DNA of 60,000 bases from Lineus longissimus. Its lineage: Eukaryota > Nemertea > Pilidiophora > Heteronemertea > Lineidae. Both the position numbers and the translations under genes were made by a program. The number at the start of each line of letters is the position of its first letter. The first letter of the stretch is position 1. The stretch is taken from the NCBI RefSeq assembly GCF_910592395.1, contig NC_088326.1:6579001-6639000 (forward strand), written 5' to 3'. Positions 34,188 through 45,986 of this stretch are shown in pieces. The notes below the pieces were generated by a model that ran no database searches, had not been told where the DNA came from, and worked only from the letters and a program-made list of their open reading frames with translations.

Positions 34188-35045
34188 ATGTCACATGAAG
34201 AAGTAGATGTGCCTGCTCTATTGGCGCAAATATCCGATCGTTTTTCACAGCTCGAGGCGAGAGAGCCCACGGCCACGCCGCAAGAGCACGCTACTGCAAG
34301 CGCCAGATACGGGGCGCCGAGTCGGCCATATTATCAGGAGCCAGACCAGGCTCCATCATGGACCTCTGTGCCCGGGGCTTCCGCCCACGGAGGTTTCGCT
34401 GGTACTACATGGGCGCAGGCGAATGAAGAATACGAACATGTAAAGGACCTATACAAACACGTACGTTTACCAGAGGACTTAAAGCTACATGATTCCAGAA
34501 CAGGCATCCGTAGGGAATACCAGGCACAATACAACCGCCTGGCCAAGAGTGCACGAATGATAGAGACTGCCATACGGGTACTACTGAGTATTGATCTTGA
34601 TCAGAGCCCAACAGACATAGCTGATAAGCTGGGACATACCACAGTAACTTTGCTAGCTCTTATCAGGTACCTTCAGGATGAATACGCTGTGCTCATGGTA
34701 GGCAGTACAACTAACCAGGAAACTTCGAGAATTTTCCGGGCCTTTCGCCGGAATACGTCGGCCTTCTCCTCGGACATTATTGAAGACCTGAGGAACGCTG
34801 CTTCTATCGTGGCTGCTGGCCAGGTGAGCCAGTCGTCGACACGCCAGGCTTTGTCTAACAACAATCGTGATTTCAACAGTCGTGGTAGGGCAGCATTTGG
34901 ATCGTTCTCGAGGGAATGTGGTCGTGGATATCAGGGCTACAATAGGGGATCTTACCGTCCGTTCAATCACCCCTGGCGAAATAGTTACAATTCGGATGCA
35001 TACCAGAATTTCAATGCTCGAATCTGTCCCAACGTCAAGGGATGA
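34188..35045 (+). CDS. DIRS ORF1, gag-like protein
   Basis: An ATG at 34188 starts 285 uninterrupted residues. A Ser/Pro/Ala-rich N-terminus (PPA-type disorder) leads to a helical middle (EYQAQYNRLAKSARMIETAI) and an Arg/Gly/Asn-rich tail with RGY and NRGSYRPF repeats. That tail is typical of nucleic-acid-binding gag-like proteins of DIRS elements. No zinc knuckle is seen. It lies 61 bp upstream of the RT ORF. The function is inferred from position and composition, since this ORF is poorly conserved between families. Confidence 0.7.
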   Translation: MSHEEVDVPALLAQISDRFSQLEAREPTATPQEHATASARYGAPSRPYYQEPDQAPSWTSVPGASAHGGFAGTTWAQANEEYEHVKDLYKHVRLPEDLKLHDSRTGIRREYQAQYNRLAKSARMIETAIRVLLSIDLDQSPTDIADKLGHTTVTLLALIRYLQDEYAVLMVGSTTNQETSRIFRAFRRNTSAFSSDIIEDLRNAASIVAAGQVSQSSTRQALSNNNRDFNSRGRAAFGSFSRECGRGYQGYNRGSYRPFNHPWRNSYNSDAYQNFNARICPNVKG

Positions 35046-35106
35046 TTCAGCACAACAATAAGAATATTACGTGGTGAATGGTTCGTTAGCCGCTCATTTA
35101 TGATAA

Positions 35107-36048
35107 ATGTACAAGGCGGCAACTATACACAAACCTGAGGTGTATCAGAAATGGTGTGATATTGGTGTGTTAGAGGATATTAAAGTTTGGTTACGTGAAT
35201 GTATACGGATACCTTTTGACTCTGTTCCTCAGGGATTTGAAATACAGAACCATAATTTAACCGCGGTACAGTCTACCTTCGTTGATAAGGAATTACTGGA
35301 GTTGCTCGCCGCTGGTGCAGTTGAACAGTGTGCTACCAAGCCTCTATGCGTTTCACCTATTGGGGTAGTTCCCAAAAAGAACAATAAGTTAAGGTTGATA
35401 ACTTATCTCCGACGGCTCAACCACGACTGTACAAAACTATCCTTCCAATAATATGAGGATGTACGTGCCCTAGCAGATGTGGTCAGGGCCGGTGACTCTT
35501 TGATTACACTAGATATCAAGAACGGTTTTCATCACATCTTGGTACATGAGGACTCTCGAGACTGTTTAGGATTTAAATGGAACGATAGTTGCTACCGTTG
35601 GCGCGTTTTGCCTTTTGGTCTATCCTGTAGTCAGTATTTTTTCGGTAAATTTGTTCGACCGGTGGTTGCATACCTAAGACAGCAGGGCCTCCGGCTTTGC
35701 TCATATGTGGACGATTTTCTTCTGGCCGACACCCCAGCCCTCATTTCACAGTGTAAACTGAAACTACTTGTAACTCTTATTGAAATAGGGTGGTTAATCA
35801 ATTTTGAGAAGTCATCCTTAGAACCACAGCAATCTAAAACATACGTAGGATATGAGGTTATCACTTTAGATGAACCAGTAGTTAAAATTCCTAAGTGTAG
35901 ATGTAGAACTGTGGTACTATTCAGGCCAGGATTTTGGCCAGAGTTGCAGGTCAATGTGTTTCTATGTTTTGCGCTATTGCACCTGGCAAACTTATGCTAC
36001 GTAATGTGTACAGAGTACTCTCTAGCAAGAGTAGCTGGGACTCTTTAG
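35107..36048 (+). pseudogene. DIRS reverse transcriptase with one nonsense codon
   Basis: The first part has VSPIGVVPKKNNKLRLI (fingers). A TAA at 35449-35451 interrupts the frame, which then continues unchanged with YEDVRALADVV, LITLDIKNGFHHI (first catalytic Asp), RVLPFGLSCSQYFF and LCSYVDDFLLAD (catalytic YVDD). The connection region follows and decays after about 35930. The single stop in otherwise good sequence suggests a fairly young loss. The product would copy the element RNA. Confidence 0.88.
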
Positions 36049-36151
36049 TAGTCCTCAATCAACCGGCTATAGACGATTTGACCTAGTGGCATAGAGCACT
36101 TGATGGGTGGAATGGTAATGTGTTGAGCAAGAAAATCCGCAAGCGCAAATC

Positions 36152-37075
36152 GTGTCCGACGCTAGCCCCTCTGGATTTGGGGCAATATGTGGCGACCGCA
36201 GAGTAGACGCTTTGGCGCGGACGGATTGGGAGTACGAAAACAACTACGTCAATCCACCATTCAGACTGTTAAACCGGGTGGTGGACAAGGTGATAGAGAC
36301 GTCTGCCCACGCACCAATCATAGCGCCTGCCTGGCCAGATCAGCAGTGGTTCCAAAAGTTGAAGGCCATATGCACGTGTCCACCACTGAGAATACCAAAG
36401 ACTCCTTATGCAGTACAGCGACTGGTGGTTGGTTCAATTCCAGAGCCAATGAAGAACCCCCGTTGGAAACTCTACGCTTGGAGGGTGTTTGGCGGACTCA
36501 ACTCGAGAGTCTGAACTTGTCTGATCGCGCCATTCGACAGTACAACCTGTGTCTTGCAATGGATACACTGGCTACGCATAACCGACTTATAAACCGTTAC
36601 CGCGTGTTTTGTTCGAAAGGGTTACAGCGCCTTTCCATGTGTAGATCAGCCGCATTTGATAGACTTCTTGCGTAGCATTGCGGATAATTCAAGTCGACCT
36701 CTATCTCAGCTAAAGTGCACCCTGGCAGCCTTGTCGCATGTGTTTTCGGCTTACGGACTGGAGGACATTACTAAGCGGCCTACTACGGTTTTGGTGAAGT
36801 CTAGCAGTGTTGAGGCTCGTACACGTTCTCGCGTGATACCAATTGGTCCTTTCTCACGGTTATTCAATGAGTGGCCAGACAACTATGAGCTGGATGTCAA
36901 GCGACTACGCATGAAGACAATTGTGCTGCTCGCATTGACCATCATGCTGAGGCCATCCGACATTGCCCCAAAAGGAGTGCTTTTTGACGTCGAGAGCGCG
37001 GATACTTCCCCTATACACCTTTCCAGAAATGGGGCGCTGAGTGTCCGAAATAGTGATGTCGTAAGAGGAAACTAG
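36152..37075 (+). pseudogene. DIRS RNase H start and tyrosine recombinase, truncated
   Basis: MSDASPSGFGAICG (36152) is the start of the DIRS-type RNase H. After frame changes, 36500-36675 reads LSDRAIRQYNLCLAMDTL and 36656-37075 continues with SRPLSQLKCTLAALSHVF and LLALTIMLRPSDIAP, where the Arg is the first catalytic residue of the recombinase. The frame ends at 37075. The HxxR and Tyr motifs were not found in the remaining 0.8 kb, so the recombinase is truncated or badly decayed. Confidence 0.75.
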
Positions 37076-37937
37076 GCCTTATGGTGGAGGGACAAAGGAG
37101 ATAGTCATGGTTGACCAACACACTTGGATGCCTTTAATGACGGACAAGGGGGAAAAAGTTAGTTCCAATGCAAGCCACCAATTTCGGGAAGCGGAAGGTG
37201 CGTTGTACTCCGTCTTTCTTTCGTGTGTTCAATTTTCAGACTAAGTTGGTTAATGTTCTACTCTCTATTAAGGCAATTTTGTAGCTTAGTGTTTGCGTTC
37301 TATCAGTAACGTAGGTTTTTTGGATACCCGGATCAGCCACGAGTGCAGTTTTCTATTTATCATGTACCACAAACATCGCCATAATTGCAAGGAAATTAAG
37401 GTAAAAAGGCAAATTTTGTCATTTTTGACCCGAATCCCTAATGACCTGAAAACGTCGAAAAAGACGTAAAGCTTGAGTTGACGGCGTCACAACCACTGAA
37501 AACGCCCGATTCCCCTGATTCTGCAGGATGTTAAATCGGGCATTTTATTTCTTTAAATAAATCATAAGCGTCGCATTTGCTCCTAGCTCTGTTCAAATAC
37601 AATGCTACCGGACTATGACTCCAGGGGGACTATATCCGCTGTCACACCGGGCCAAGTGCAGAAAAGAATTACCTATAATCTTTCGAAAGGCATTGACCAA
37701 TTTAACGTAACAACACGGGAAACGTATATAAGCCTAGTCTAACTATCCGTAAAGGCCTGACCGGGTCCATTTGAGAAATCACAAAAAAATTAAACCTTGA
37801 CCATTTTACGGTTACGGATAACTAAATGTAGTCGGCCGCTTAAACGAACAGGTGCGAAAACTCTCTAATACACAGATCATCACATCTTTTAATTACGAAT
37901 CGGTTAGCCCTACCCTTTCCTCCTCCTATCGTCTTCG

Positions 37938-38282
37938 TTACCGTGTGGCAAAAACAAAACCAGAATTATAATCGAGGCGCTTGGCCGCCTGGGCCGGGAC
38001 AGAACATAAATCGCTAGCCCGGTCACCCGCAAAAAACTGAAGGTTCAGAAATGCTTGATCTCTCTTTAGAACGAAAAGTTGACGAGGCATCAAATCCGAC
38101 CTAGAGAGCTGGTTCTGTATGTACATGTAGCTACATATTTTCCACAATTTAGCAAGATAAAGCGGCTTTGCTTGCTTGGGTAAAACGTGAGATTTCGCCT
38201 GCTCCAGAGCTACTTGCTTGCAGTGTCCTTTTACTGAAGGGGCATAAGCCGTGTTCCTACTTAACCTAGATATATCCCACAT
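37938..38282 (-). pseudogene. Tyrosine recombinase, catalytic-Arg half (right of DIRS insert)
   Basis: The minus-strand frame reads SRNTAYAPSVKGHCKQVALE, QAKPLYLAKLWKICSY and FVLKRDQAFLNLQFFAGDRA followed by SDL. FFAGDRASDL carries the first catalytic Arg in this recombinase family. It stops at 37938, about 70 bp from the end of the inserted DIRS element, and its continuation is at 33600-33216. Confidence 0.82.
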
Positions 38283-39119
38283 CCTACCCTACCTATCTGC
38301 TGAAAAATCTGTAAAAGGCCGCCAACAATTTTGTTCATACTGCTAAACGAGTAGGACAAGAACAACCGTCACGCTTTGAATTATCAGCACTAGGCAATTA
38401 ACCATGTGAACCTTTGTATTTCCTGCCAAATCCTTCCAAACTAAAAATGTCAACAGATCATTAGATTACACGTACGCACAGACGGCTTATTCGGAAGTTG
38501 AGAGAAAAAGACGTCCAACATTTTACGCACGCTACTTAATCTCTTAGAATGGTCCGAAGAACCCTCCAATTGCTGAAAGTATTTCAACTGAAGTAAATAG
38601 CATGTAAATCCACCCTGGGATGTTTGAAAGATGCAGCCTGAAACAGCGAATAAAACACATATAAATATGTACACAACGGAAGGAAGTGGCAAAGAATTAA
38701 TGAAAAACAAATCGATGAGCCCTCAGTGATTGTTTCAAACCAACGGTATCCAAAACAAAACCTAACTTCGTCGGAAGCTTTAAAACACAGTTCTGACCTA
38801 CAGCCCCTCTCCGAAACAAACGGTTTTTACAATGGGAGTCTGGACTGGACAATTTTTTGGTACAAGGAAGGACTACCGTGCACTGTGGTACCCCGATTAC
38901 AATCAAGTACCTCAACACCGGCATTATCAACGCAGAATTAGGGTGAAAAACAATGATTATCTGAAGGCGCGATCGATTGCGCAAAGATGTGAACACCACT
39001 AGAATTAGGAGTAGGGTTCAGGGTGAAGTGTTTAAGAGGCAAACCATCGCCCCCCCCCCCCTCACCTTCATTGCATTGCTGTCTATTAGCGACATAAGAT
39101 CAATAGTAACGTAAACTGT

Positions 39120-39256
39120 ATGGGCCCAAATTACCTCTCGATATCCGCACAAGCGCCCTCCGAAAGCAAGACATCAGAAAGAGACAAAGCTCGAGAAGGG
39201 GCGTCAACAAGGTTTAGCTTGGACGGGATATAAGATAAGCTGAGGATGATGTTGGC
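39120..39256 (-). pseudogene. RNase H C-terminal region of the old YR element
   Basis: In one minus-strand frame this reads YIPSKLNLVDAPSRALSLSD and, shortly after, CADIER-stop-FGPIQF. The (V/I)PSKxNxxDAPSR signature and a following FGP motif mark the end of the RNase H / connection region in YR retroelements. It lies between the RT and recombinase, as expected. One in-frame stop. Confidence 0.65.
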
Positions 39257-40150
39257 ATTAAAAACTAGGCTTTTCATTATGTAATTCAAACGGGGATCCT
39301 TACCGCCCTAATTCCGCCAACAATGAACAAGAACTTTACCGTGGCGTCCGGAGCATCATCGGCAACTGTACCTAGCAACTGATGAATAATTCTGGAATCG
39401 CTGAAGGGTCTCTTTACGTCCAAATGGGACCGAAAAAGAATTTGCTCCCCCTAGCGATGAATTTCTCCTTTTTGTCATCAGGCAGAATGTACAGCCCTTC
39501 CAAAAAGTAAATGTCCATAGGGGTTTTTTTATATCACAGAGATAGAATAAGATGATTGAATGCGGTTTTCAGCAGAGAATGGTATATCTAGTTGGTCTTG
39601 TATCTGATGTATTTGGACCCAGCTAATCCTGCCCCTTCATTTTGTAACAGGCAATTTTAAAAATGTCCAAAAAGTCAGTTTCTTATTTTATTTTATTTTC
39701 GTTCTTTTTCACAACTTATGGGAGAACTATGATGCAACAGAGGGTTTTTTTTGCTTTTATTACTGGAAAATTCCTGCAAAATTCTTTAATTTTGAGGATT
39801 AGTTTTAGCTCGCTACAGGTGATTGGTTTTTTTTCAGACAGCTGGTGACCTTTGAGAACACCCATCACAGTCAGCAATGCAGTCAGTCAGGGTATCCATT
39901 GCCAACTCATATATGAAGGATTGGGGGTCTTTATCAAAGGTTATGGAAGAGATTAAAAAAAATAACATAAAAAACCTAAGCAAAATTGTGCCAAAAAATT
40001 ATGGTCATAAAGCACAGTTCATGGGCTCATTTGAATTTTTGAAGAGGCACATGAAATGAAAAATGTGATTTTCGGACCTTTTTTGAAATGTTTGTTACAT
40101 AATGAAGGGATGGAATTAGGTGCATCCAAAAACAACATATATATGACCAA

Positions 40151-40760
40151 CTAAATATACCATACTCTGCTGAAAACCTCACTCCAATATCTTATTTGAT
40201 CTCTGATATTTTTAAAAAACGGTGGACATTTAATTTCAGGAAGGACTGTACGCCTGTCTAACAGAGTCAACAATAAAGCCCAAGTGTCTAAGGGTACGCT
40301 CGCCAAGCAGAGAACATTAATGCAATGCGAAAAAAATAACCCAACCGAGTTAGTAGCACTAAAATAGCGTATACTGAGGGTAATTTTGCCAGTAAGTGCA
40401 TTTACCGTTTCCAAACTAAATCTGTCATCTACATACTGAGTGGTGGCAATTCCCAATCGTTGGAACCATACCAATGGACTGATAAACATTGGCCGAAGCC
40501 TTTCAACCGAATGGAAGGGTGTTATAAACCATGAAATACCCAGCAAAGCACATCCCAAAATATTAACGACTCTCTGGAGATAACATTACATGGTTATATC
40601 CTGATTTCTCATCACAAGTAACTATTTTTGATCCCCTGCCTACGATTCTATGTATCCCCCTTAAATGTTCAAGCTTAAAAAAAGAGGCCTTTATCCAACA
40701 GTTCAAAAATATGGAGTTATGACAAAAGCGAGGTTTGGATGGTTCCACCGTTAGAAGCAT
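40151..40760 (-). pseudogene. Reverse transcriptase of the old YR element, several stops
   Basis: The minus-strand frame from 40760 gives LTVEPSKPRFCHNSIFLN, FKLEHLRGIHRIVG and VTCDEKSGYNHVML (first catalytic Asp). A TAA near 40563 interrupts. The same frame resumes YFGMCFAGYFMVYNTLPFG, hits a TGA where Trp is expected, then KASANVYQSIGMV. After a frame change, LGIATTQYVDDRF holds the catalytic YVDD. The copy is clearly dead and older than the nearby DIRS element. Confidence 0.85.
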
Positions 40761-40883
40761 TATGAGATGCGGGAGATCACCCCCCCCCCCCCCCCCCCCC
40801 CAATTTAACCCGGAAGCAATATTGAACCATTCCGAATAATGTTTTGTAACTTACTCGTCACGAACCGAGCATGACTTTGACAA

Positions 40884-41372
40884 CTAGCAGAATTTTGAAA
40901 AACGCAACCGGGGGCTCGGGTGAATTTTACGCCTGTCCCCTAAATTTGCCCTTGAAGGGTGTGAAAAACTGACAAAAATCACCCCCATTCTCGATCCACT
41001 CTCTAATTTGGTTAATTTGATTAAGATTGAACCCAATTGCTCAAGATGATTGTGGAGCTCACTAGCCACAAACAAATTAGGAACCCGTAACGGCAAGGAA
41101 TCAAAAACAAATGAACATCCTCGTGAATGAACGTCCTCACATGAATCTTTCACGGATGCGTGCTGAAGGGCCTCCGAACTGGTGCCCGAAAGGGTTGTCC
41201 ATCTCACCGTATTATTTTCGGACGCCGAGGCCATGATTGGATCAAAGCCACATCGCATTTCCCAATCAGGCACAGCAATCTCTCTTGACGGACCACCCTT
41301 AAAGGAAACACCAGCATCGGAGTTACCCCTCAACACACCCCCGTGTAAGATAAAAAATCTTACTGAGGGCAA
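40884..41372 (-). pseudogene. Pol leader region of the old YR element
   Basis: This 162-residue frame is directly upstream of the RT. It includes FDSLPLRVPNLFVASELHNH, a segment often found ahead of the RT in this element type. There is no known catalytic motif. The assignment rests on position and general resemblance. Confidence 0.5.
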
Positions 41373-41473
41373 AGGACCACCGAGTATGCGTTAAGGGAGA
41401 AAACAAGCTATTAAATTAACATAAACTGGATCCCTAAACCATACCAACAAGAAAAAATAGCATATTTTTTTTA

Positions 41474-42110
41474 TCAGCCAATGCCTTCATCTTCGGGGAA
41501 TCCCTTACCAATTATCGTTTGCACTACAGAAAAAAACAACCGGGCGAGAACCACGACACCTGCCATAACCATGATGAGAAGAAAAGCCACTTGGGTAAAT
41601 TGGAACATATGCAAGCTGGGTTCTAGGAGGGGCAGGTTCTCCCTGCTACAAAGGCGGGTACAGACCTTGCGGTGGCAATGCTGCTCTTTTGGGTTTCGGC
41701 GGAGAGGGGATTGACTAGATGACCTGGCCGGCTGCTTCGTTTTATTATGCTTTTTGAGAAATTTGGACATAGCCTTAGAAACTACAACCGACACCCATCC
41801 TCCCAATACCGCAAGCACAAAAGCTGGAATATCCAAGCGCCCTTGGTTATTATGAGCTTGTCTGCATAATTCCTGATATATTGACGCCTGATCATCGTTC
41901 GTCGCTGCAGCCAATCTATTTAACTTGTCCAAGTAAAGCAACAACAAAGACTCGTTTGGAACTAGCTGAGTCGCTATCGAACGTACCATATCCTTCAATT
42001 CCTTCACACCATCATCCCTAGCGCATGCCGCAACCTGCCTATTTTAGACACTGCAGCTTCCGACGCCGCACTCGCCACCTTTGTAACAGCGATTACGAGA
42101 ATAAACAGGG
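41474..42110 (-). pseudogene. Possible ORF1 (gag-like) of the old YR element
   Basis: The frame 42007-41474 begins MKELKDMVRSIATQLV, and a frame-shifted extension upstream (ASEAAVSKIGRLRHALG, to about 42110) looks contiguous with it. The N-terminal half is helical; there is a basic patch (KKHNKTKQPARSSS) and a hydrophobic segment near the end. The family is not recognised. Its place upstream of pol suggests ORF1. Confidence 0.4.
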
Positions 42111-42119
42111 TAAACACTT

Positions 42120-43600
42120 GCCCAACTAAATGTATATGGTCTAATGGCACAATGAAGAAGACCAACAGCCCCGTGAACTTCTAGGGGGCAATCCCAATTA
42201 GACGACACGCTATTGAAACTAAAAAGTAAATCAAGTAAATATTTCTTTCATACATGCCAATAACGATTGACCCCTTGGTTGACCACATTTATTAGCCATC
42301 AAAATTGCTTTATGATCGAAGGAGATTGTATATAGATTAACTCTTATATCACACCTTGAGTAATATCCTTTTCATTTTTATAACAATCATGTGTGTTCTT
42401 TGTCTCATTAAATCCATTGGAGTGTAATTTTTGTCGCACTCGCACCAATTGCACAAATGCACTATTGTTGTTTTTTGTATTTAAAATTGTATACTGTTAT
42501 ACGAAATAGATACTAATAATTAATAATTAACCTCCCTGTCCAACGAATCTAGCGTGTCTGTCACACCTGTACCAGAAAGGTCTCGAGACACAGTATCAAG
42601 TTGATCCAGAGTCGTCGATTCAAGGAAGCATATGGGAAAGCCGAGCGAACTCCTTTGACATCAGGAGCGGCAGCAAATTCAGCCCTTGCAGGGAGTGCTT
42701 GCGCTTCAGAATTGTAGTTGGAACCATGCTGCAATAAGACGAAACAGTATTGTACAGGACGTAAATTAATACATGCCCTGTATAAGATGACAAAACTTGC
42801 GTTACACCTAGGCCTACTAGACAAACAATGAAAAAATACACTACAGCGTAAACAGGCCCTTACAATACAATCAACACCACTCATAGCTTCGCGCCGATTT
42901 ATACTCAAAAGGCAGACTCACTGGTCTTTTTTTTACTACAAAACAAATGGCGAACAAAGGAGCCTAGCCAAGGTTGATAGGAACACTAGGCCAAAGTCAC
43001 AAGCTGAATACGAGAATTCGCCTGCTGTAATAGACGAGGCCCTCAAGCCCAAGTCCATAACGAAAACACCCAGGATAAACTTTCAACATGGCCGCTACCC
43101 TATTTCAACCATGTCAGCCCTTGCTCGGCCTTTTAACCTTTGTATGTAGCCCTTGCTCGGCTGAACATATGTGTATAGCCCTTGCTCGGCTAACACACAC
43201 ACTCTCTTTCTCTAGGCCCTTGCTAGGCCATGCCCTTGCTCGATCGGCTCAAATCGAATTGGAATAGAATTACCTTGAATGAAACGATCCTCCGATCCGT
43301 CTCCAAACGAAGTGGTGGAAATGGTCGATTACATGGTTTGTCACTCGTGATCGACCTATAATTTAATTGGGTCACAAGCTGGGCGACTGTCGACAAGTGG
43401 TTGTTGAATTACATTGAGCACATGCCACTGAATCAGGTGTCAGTAAGGGGTCAAATCATTGTGAAAAGCGTTCAGGTAGAAGAAAGGAGCAAGAAATCAA
43501 AAGAGGTCTCAAAGAGAACGAGTCGTCCCTGGCAGAACCTCTGCGGATTCCTTCTCCATCTTCTTCCTTAACTCTTATGGACATTTTACAATCGTTTAAC
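42120..43600. other. Non-coding spacer with CCCTTGCTCGGC minisatellite
   Basis: No gene is recognised. Minus-strand words near 42550-42720 may be the decayed 5' part of the YR element (a frame with TVSRDLSGTGVTDTLDSL-like order) but cannot be confirmed. The minisatellite at 43117-43262 is listed separately. Confidence 0.45.
43117..43262 (+). repeat. GCCCTTGCTCGGC minisatellite
   Basis: Five copies of GCCCTTGCTCGGC or close variants (GCCCTTGCTAGGC, GCCCTTGCTCGATCGGC) are separated by variable 10-25 base spacers containing TTTGTATGTA or TATGTGTATA. The spacing is irregular. Confidence 0.8.
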
Positions 43601-43607
43601 CCCGTAA

Positions 43608-44205
43608 TTACCCTTCATTCAGTTGCCTGTGCATTGAGTCACTTGTAAACAGAAGTGTGAGATGTGACTTTCTTACGAATTTATTGCACTTTGGTGCAAT
43701 TGATTTTATCGCCTCGTCTTTCAATTGGTCAATGCATTCAATCAGATTTCTCCAAAATATGACATCGGAAAGGCTCTGGGTTATTGGTGGAACAGTGGAT
43801 ATTCTCCGGATGAACATGGGAGACTTGAAGGCCTGCTCTGGTTTGGGAGTGAGACATTCTTTATGTGCACCACCAGTAATTGACCAAACAACATACCTTC
43901 TTCATCCACACCCACATGTTAATCTTCCTGGCTCTGAATGAATACAGCGCAAGTTCACATGTTTTCCCAGTTGGTTGAAAGGTGAAGCTCAGTGATCGCT
44001 CCTCTTTTGATGCTCTAATGGAACATTGTAACAATGAACGGGCACATGACATGTTGTAAAATGTAAGGGCAGAATTTGGTCTTGATTTTAAGAATTGTTC
44101 AGAAATAATTCCAGATTCACAGATGCCACATAGATGAGATGCAATGATATGATATACCAATTGTTTTTTAATGGCAGACATGATGCTGATTACATAAAGT
44201 GCCAT
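43608..44205 (-). other. Unidentified minus-strand coding-like frames
   Basis: Two frames may belong together: 44205-43861 (LCGICESGIISEQFLKSRP, CARSLLQCSIRASKEERSLS) and about 43870-43608 (KECLTPKPEQAFKSP, VIFWRNLIECIDQLKDEAI, ending QLNEG). The second looks like genuine protein sequence but matches no family I know. There are no obvious introns. It may be a remnant of an unclassified mobile element. Confidence 0.3.
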
Positions 44206-44629
44206 ACTTCACGTGTTAACTGAAGCCTTTCAATCTGGTTATATGATCGGACCCAGGACATCAATCACCGTTACACCGCCTCGCTCATACTTTAAATGAG
44301 ACTGATGTGAAAGTTTAAAATGTCCTAGGATATCCTCGGGATCAAAGGATTCTCTGTTATGCCCTTATAGACTCTCAGGTATTGACATGCATGGCCAATA
44401 TAGAGCCAGATACCATAATCGGTCAGAATTTATTCGTGGCGGCGGCGTTTTCCGGGAGACATTTTCTACTTCTTAACAGTTTCTGGATGGTTTTACACCA
44501 TTTTCTACACTTGGCTGAACTCGAATTGATACTGGGCCCAGTGTCATTACTCTTTAATGCCACACCATAAGTCGAAACGTCTTTTTATGGTGGATTGTGT
44601 TCATTTCTCATTGCTTGGAGTACCATAAA

Positions 44630-45195
44630 ACTATCATTGAAAACAAGTCACTAATAAGCGTGATATTGCACTTTTGAGGTTTTAACTTTTGGCCCCCTAG
44701 TGGCCAAGTCGAGAATCGGATCAGACCGAAATTCGATGTTATCGGATTTAGGGAGTTATATGTACCAAATTTCAAGTTCATAGCTTCAGCGGTTGAGAAA
44801 CGTGCCATAGTTACCCTCAAACGGCTAATTTACGCCATTTGCCCTCTGCGACCTTGAAAATTAGATCAAATCAAAAACCCATATGACATGTGATGTATCT
44901 TTGCTAGGAGTACCTGCCATAAAAAATATAGCGAAAACGGGTCGCTTATAAGCGAGATATTGCACTATTTAGGTTTTAACTTTTGGCCCCCTTGTGGCCA
45001 AGTCGAGAATCAGATCGGACCGAAAGTCAAAGCCAGAAGTCACCTGACCAGGAGCGGTTGTGTGTACAAAGTTTCAAGTCTATAGCCCTAGCGGTTAATA
45101 AACATGCGACTGTTTTTGAAATAGGATACAGACGACGACGACGGCGGACGACGGGCACTGCGGTGATGTGTAGACTCTCCTACGGTGAGCCATAA
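44630..45195 (+). repeat. About 305-bp tandem repeat, two units plus GAC-rich tail
   Basis: Two units share AAGCG-GATATTGCACT, GGTTTTAACTTTTGGCCCCC, GTGGCCAAGTCGAGAATC, GTTTCAAGTC and GCGGTTGAGAAACGTGCC words. The array ends in (GAC)n-type sequence and CTCCTACGGTGAGCCA. The same family forms a larger array at 54905-56455. It is non-coding. Confidence 0.85.
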
Positions 45196-45199
45196 AGCA

Positions 45200-45980
45200 A
45201 GAACTCGTTGATGAATACAAACGGCAACGTCAGCTCAAGTTATCCTATACATCTCAGACAACACTGATAAGTTACGAACAAACTCGTTAAGTCATGATTC
45301 TTCCATTGCATCATAACTAGGCAGAGCTAATATATATGGAGAAGGAACTAAATCAAGATGGTGACTTGACGGAGTGATCGATCTGATAATCGATACTGTT
45401 ATCAATCAGGCTAAAATATGTATTATAAACAGCAACACCATGAAAAACAGTACAAAGCCAACATTTTAAATAATCGCTAACATATTGGGCCAATTTGTAA
45501 AGTTATAAATTATATTTTACTACGACATAGCCAAAGCTGCTACAACATGGATGCCTGCTTGCTTGCAAACAAAGACACAGAGATCCATGATGAAAAACAT
45601 TATCTGAGCGCAATTTTAGCGACAAAACAGAATTGGAAAAATGTGCAACCCTTTTCAAAAAATGGTTTCCCAATGAAATAGAAGAAGTGGGGATATAATC
45701 TGCCTGACACTCAAAACATCGATCGCAAGTTACTCTCCAGCCAGTTACTGTTGCTCAACTATTTAGGTGCCATACTTTACGAACGTTTTTCCAATTTACC
45801 GGACCCCCTTTCCCATGTACGCGAGAAAATTGTAAATAAATGCAAGATGGAAGATACAGGAAGATTTTCAGCGTACGCATGACCGCCGATAGTTTTGACT
45901 CCCTCCCCCTCAGATTTGCACGTTCTAAAAGTATATGACCCCTTATAAACTGTGGCTAATATTGCGCCCTTTTCCCACAT
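45200..45980. other. Non-coding DNA next to host exon
   Basis: Nothing is recognised except the dispersed repeat at 45640-45772 (second copy of 30505-30625). Confidence 0.5.
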
Positions 45981-45986
45981 ATTTAC

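Larger units (their letters stand above)
33608..37867 (+). mobile_element. DIRS-type retroelement with inverted terminal repeats
   Basis: The left terminus TAGAGAGTTTTCGCACCTGT at 33608 and its reverse complement ending at 37867 form inverted terminal repeats of about 50 bp, including the CGACTACGTTTAG / CTAAATGTAGTCG region. Between them are a gag-like ORF (34188-35045), RT (35107-36048), RNase H start (36152) and tyrosine recombinase N-terminal part (to 37075), all plus strand. Inverted ends plus a recombinase instead of an integrase define DIRS elements. No clear target duplication is present, as expected for recombinase-mediated insertion. Confidence 0.9.
33216..42110 (-). mobile_element. 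Old tyrosine-recombinase retroelement, split by a DIRS element
   Basis: Read on the minus strand, the order is: gag-like ORF (42110-41474), pol leader (41372-40884), reverse transcriptase (40760-40151), RNase H end (39256-39120), recombinase first half (38282-37938), then a 4.26-kb DIRS insertion (33608-37867), then the recombinase second half (33600-33216). All domains carry stops or frame changes. The layout RT-RNaseH-YR marks a DIRS-like order retroelement. Terminal repeats of this older element were not found. Confidence 0.82.
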
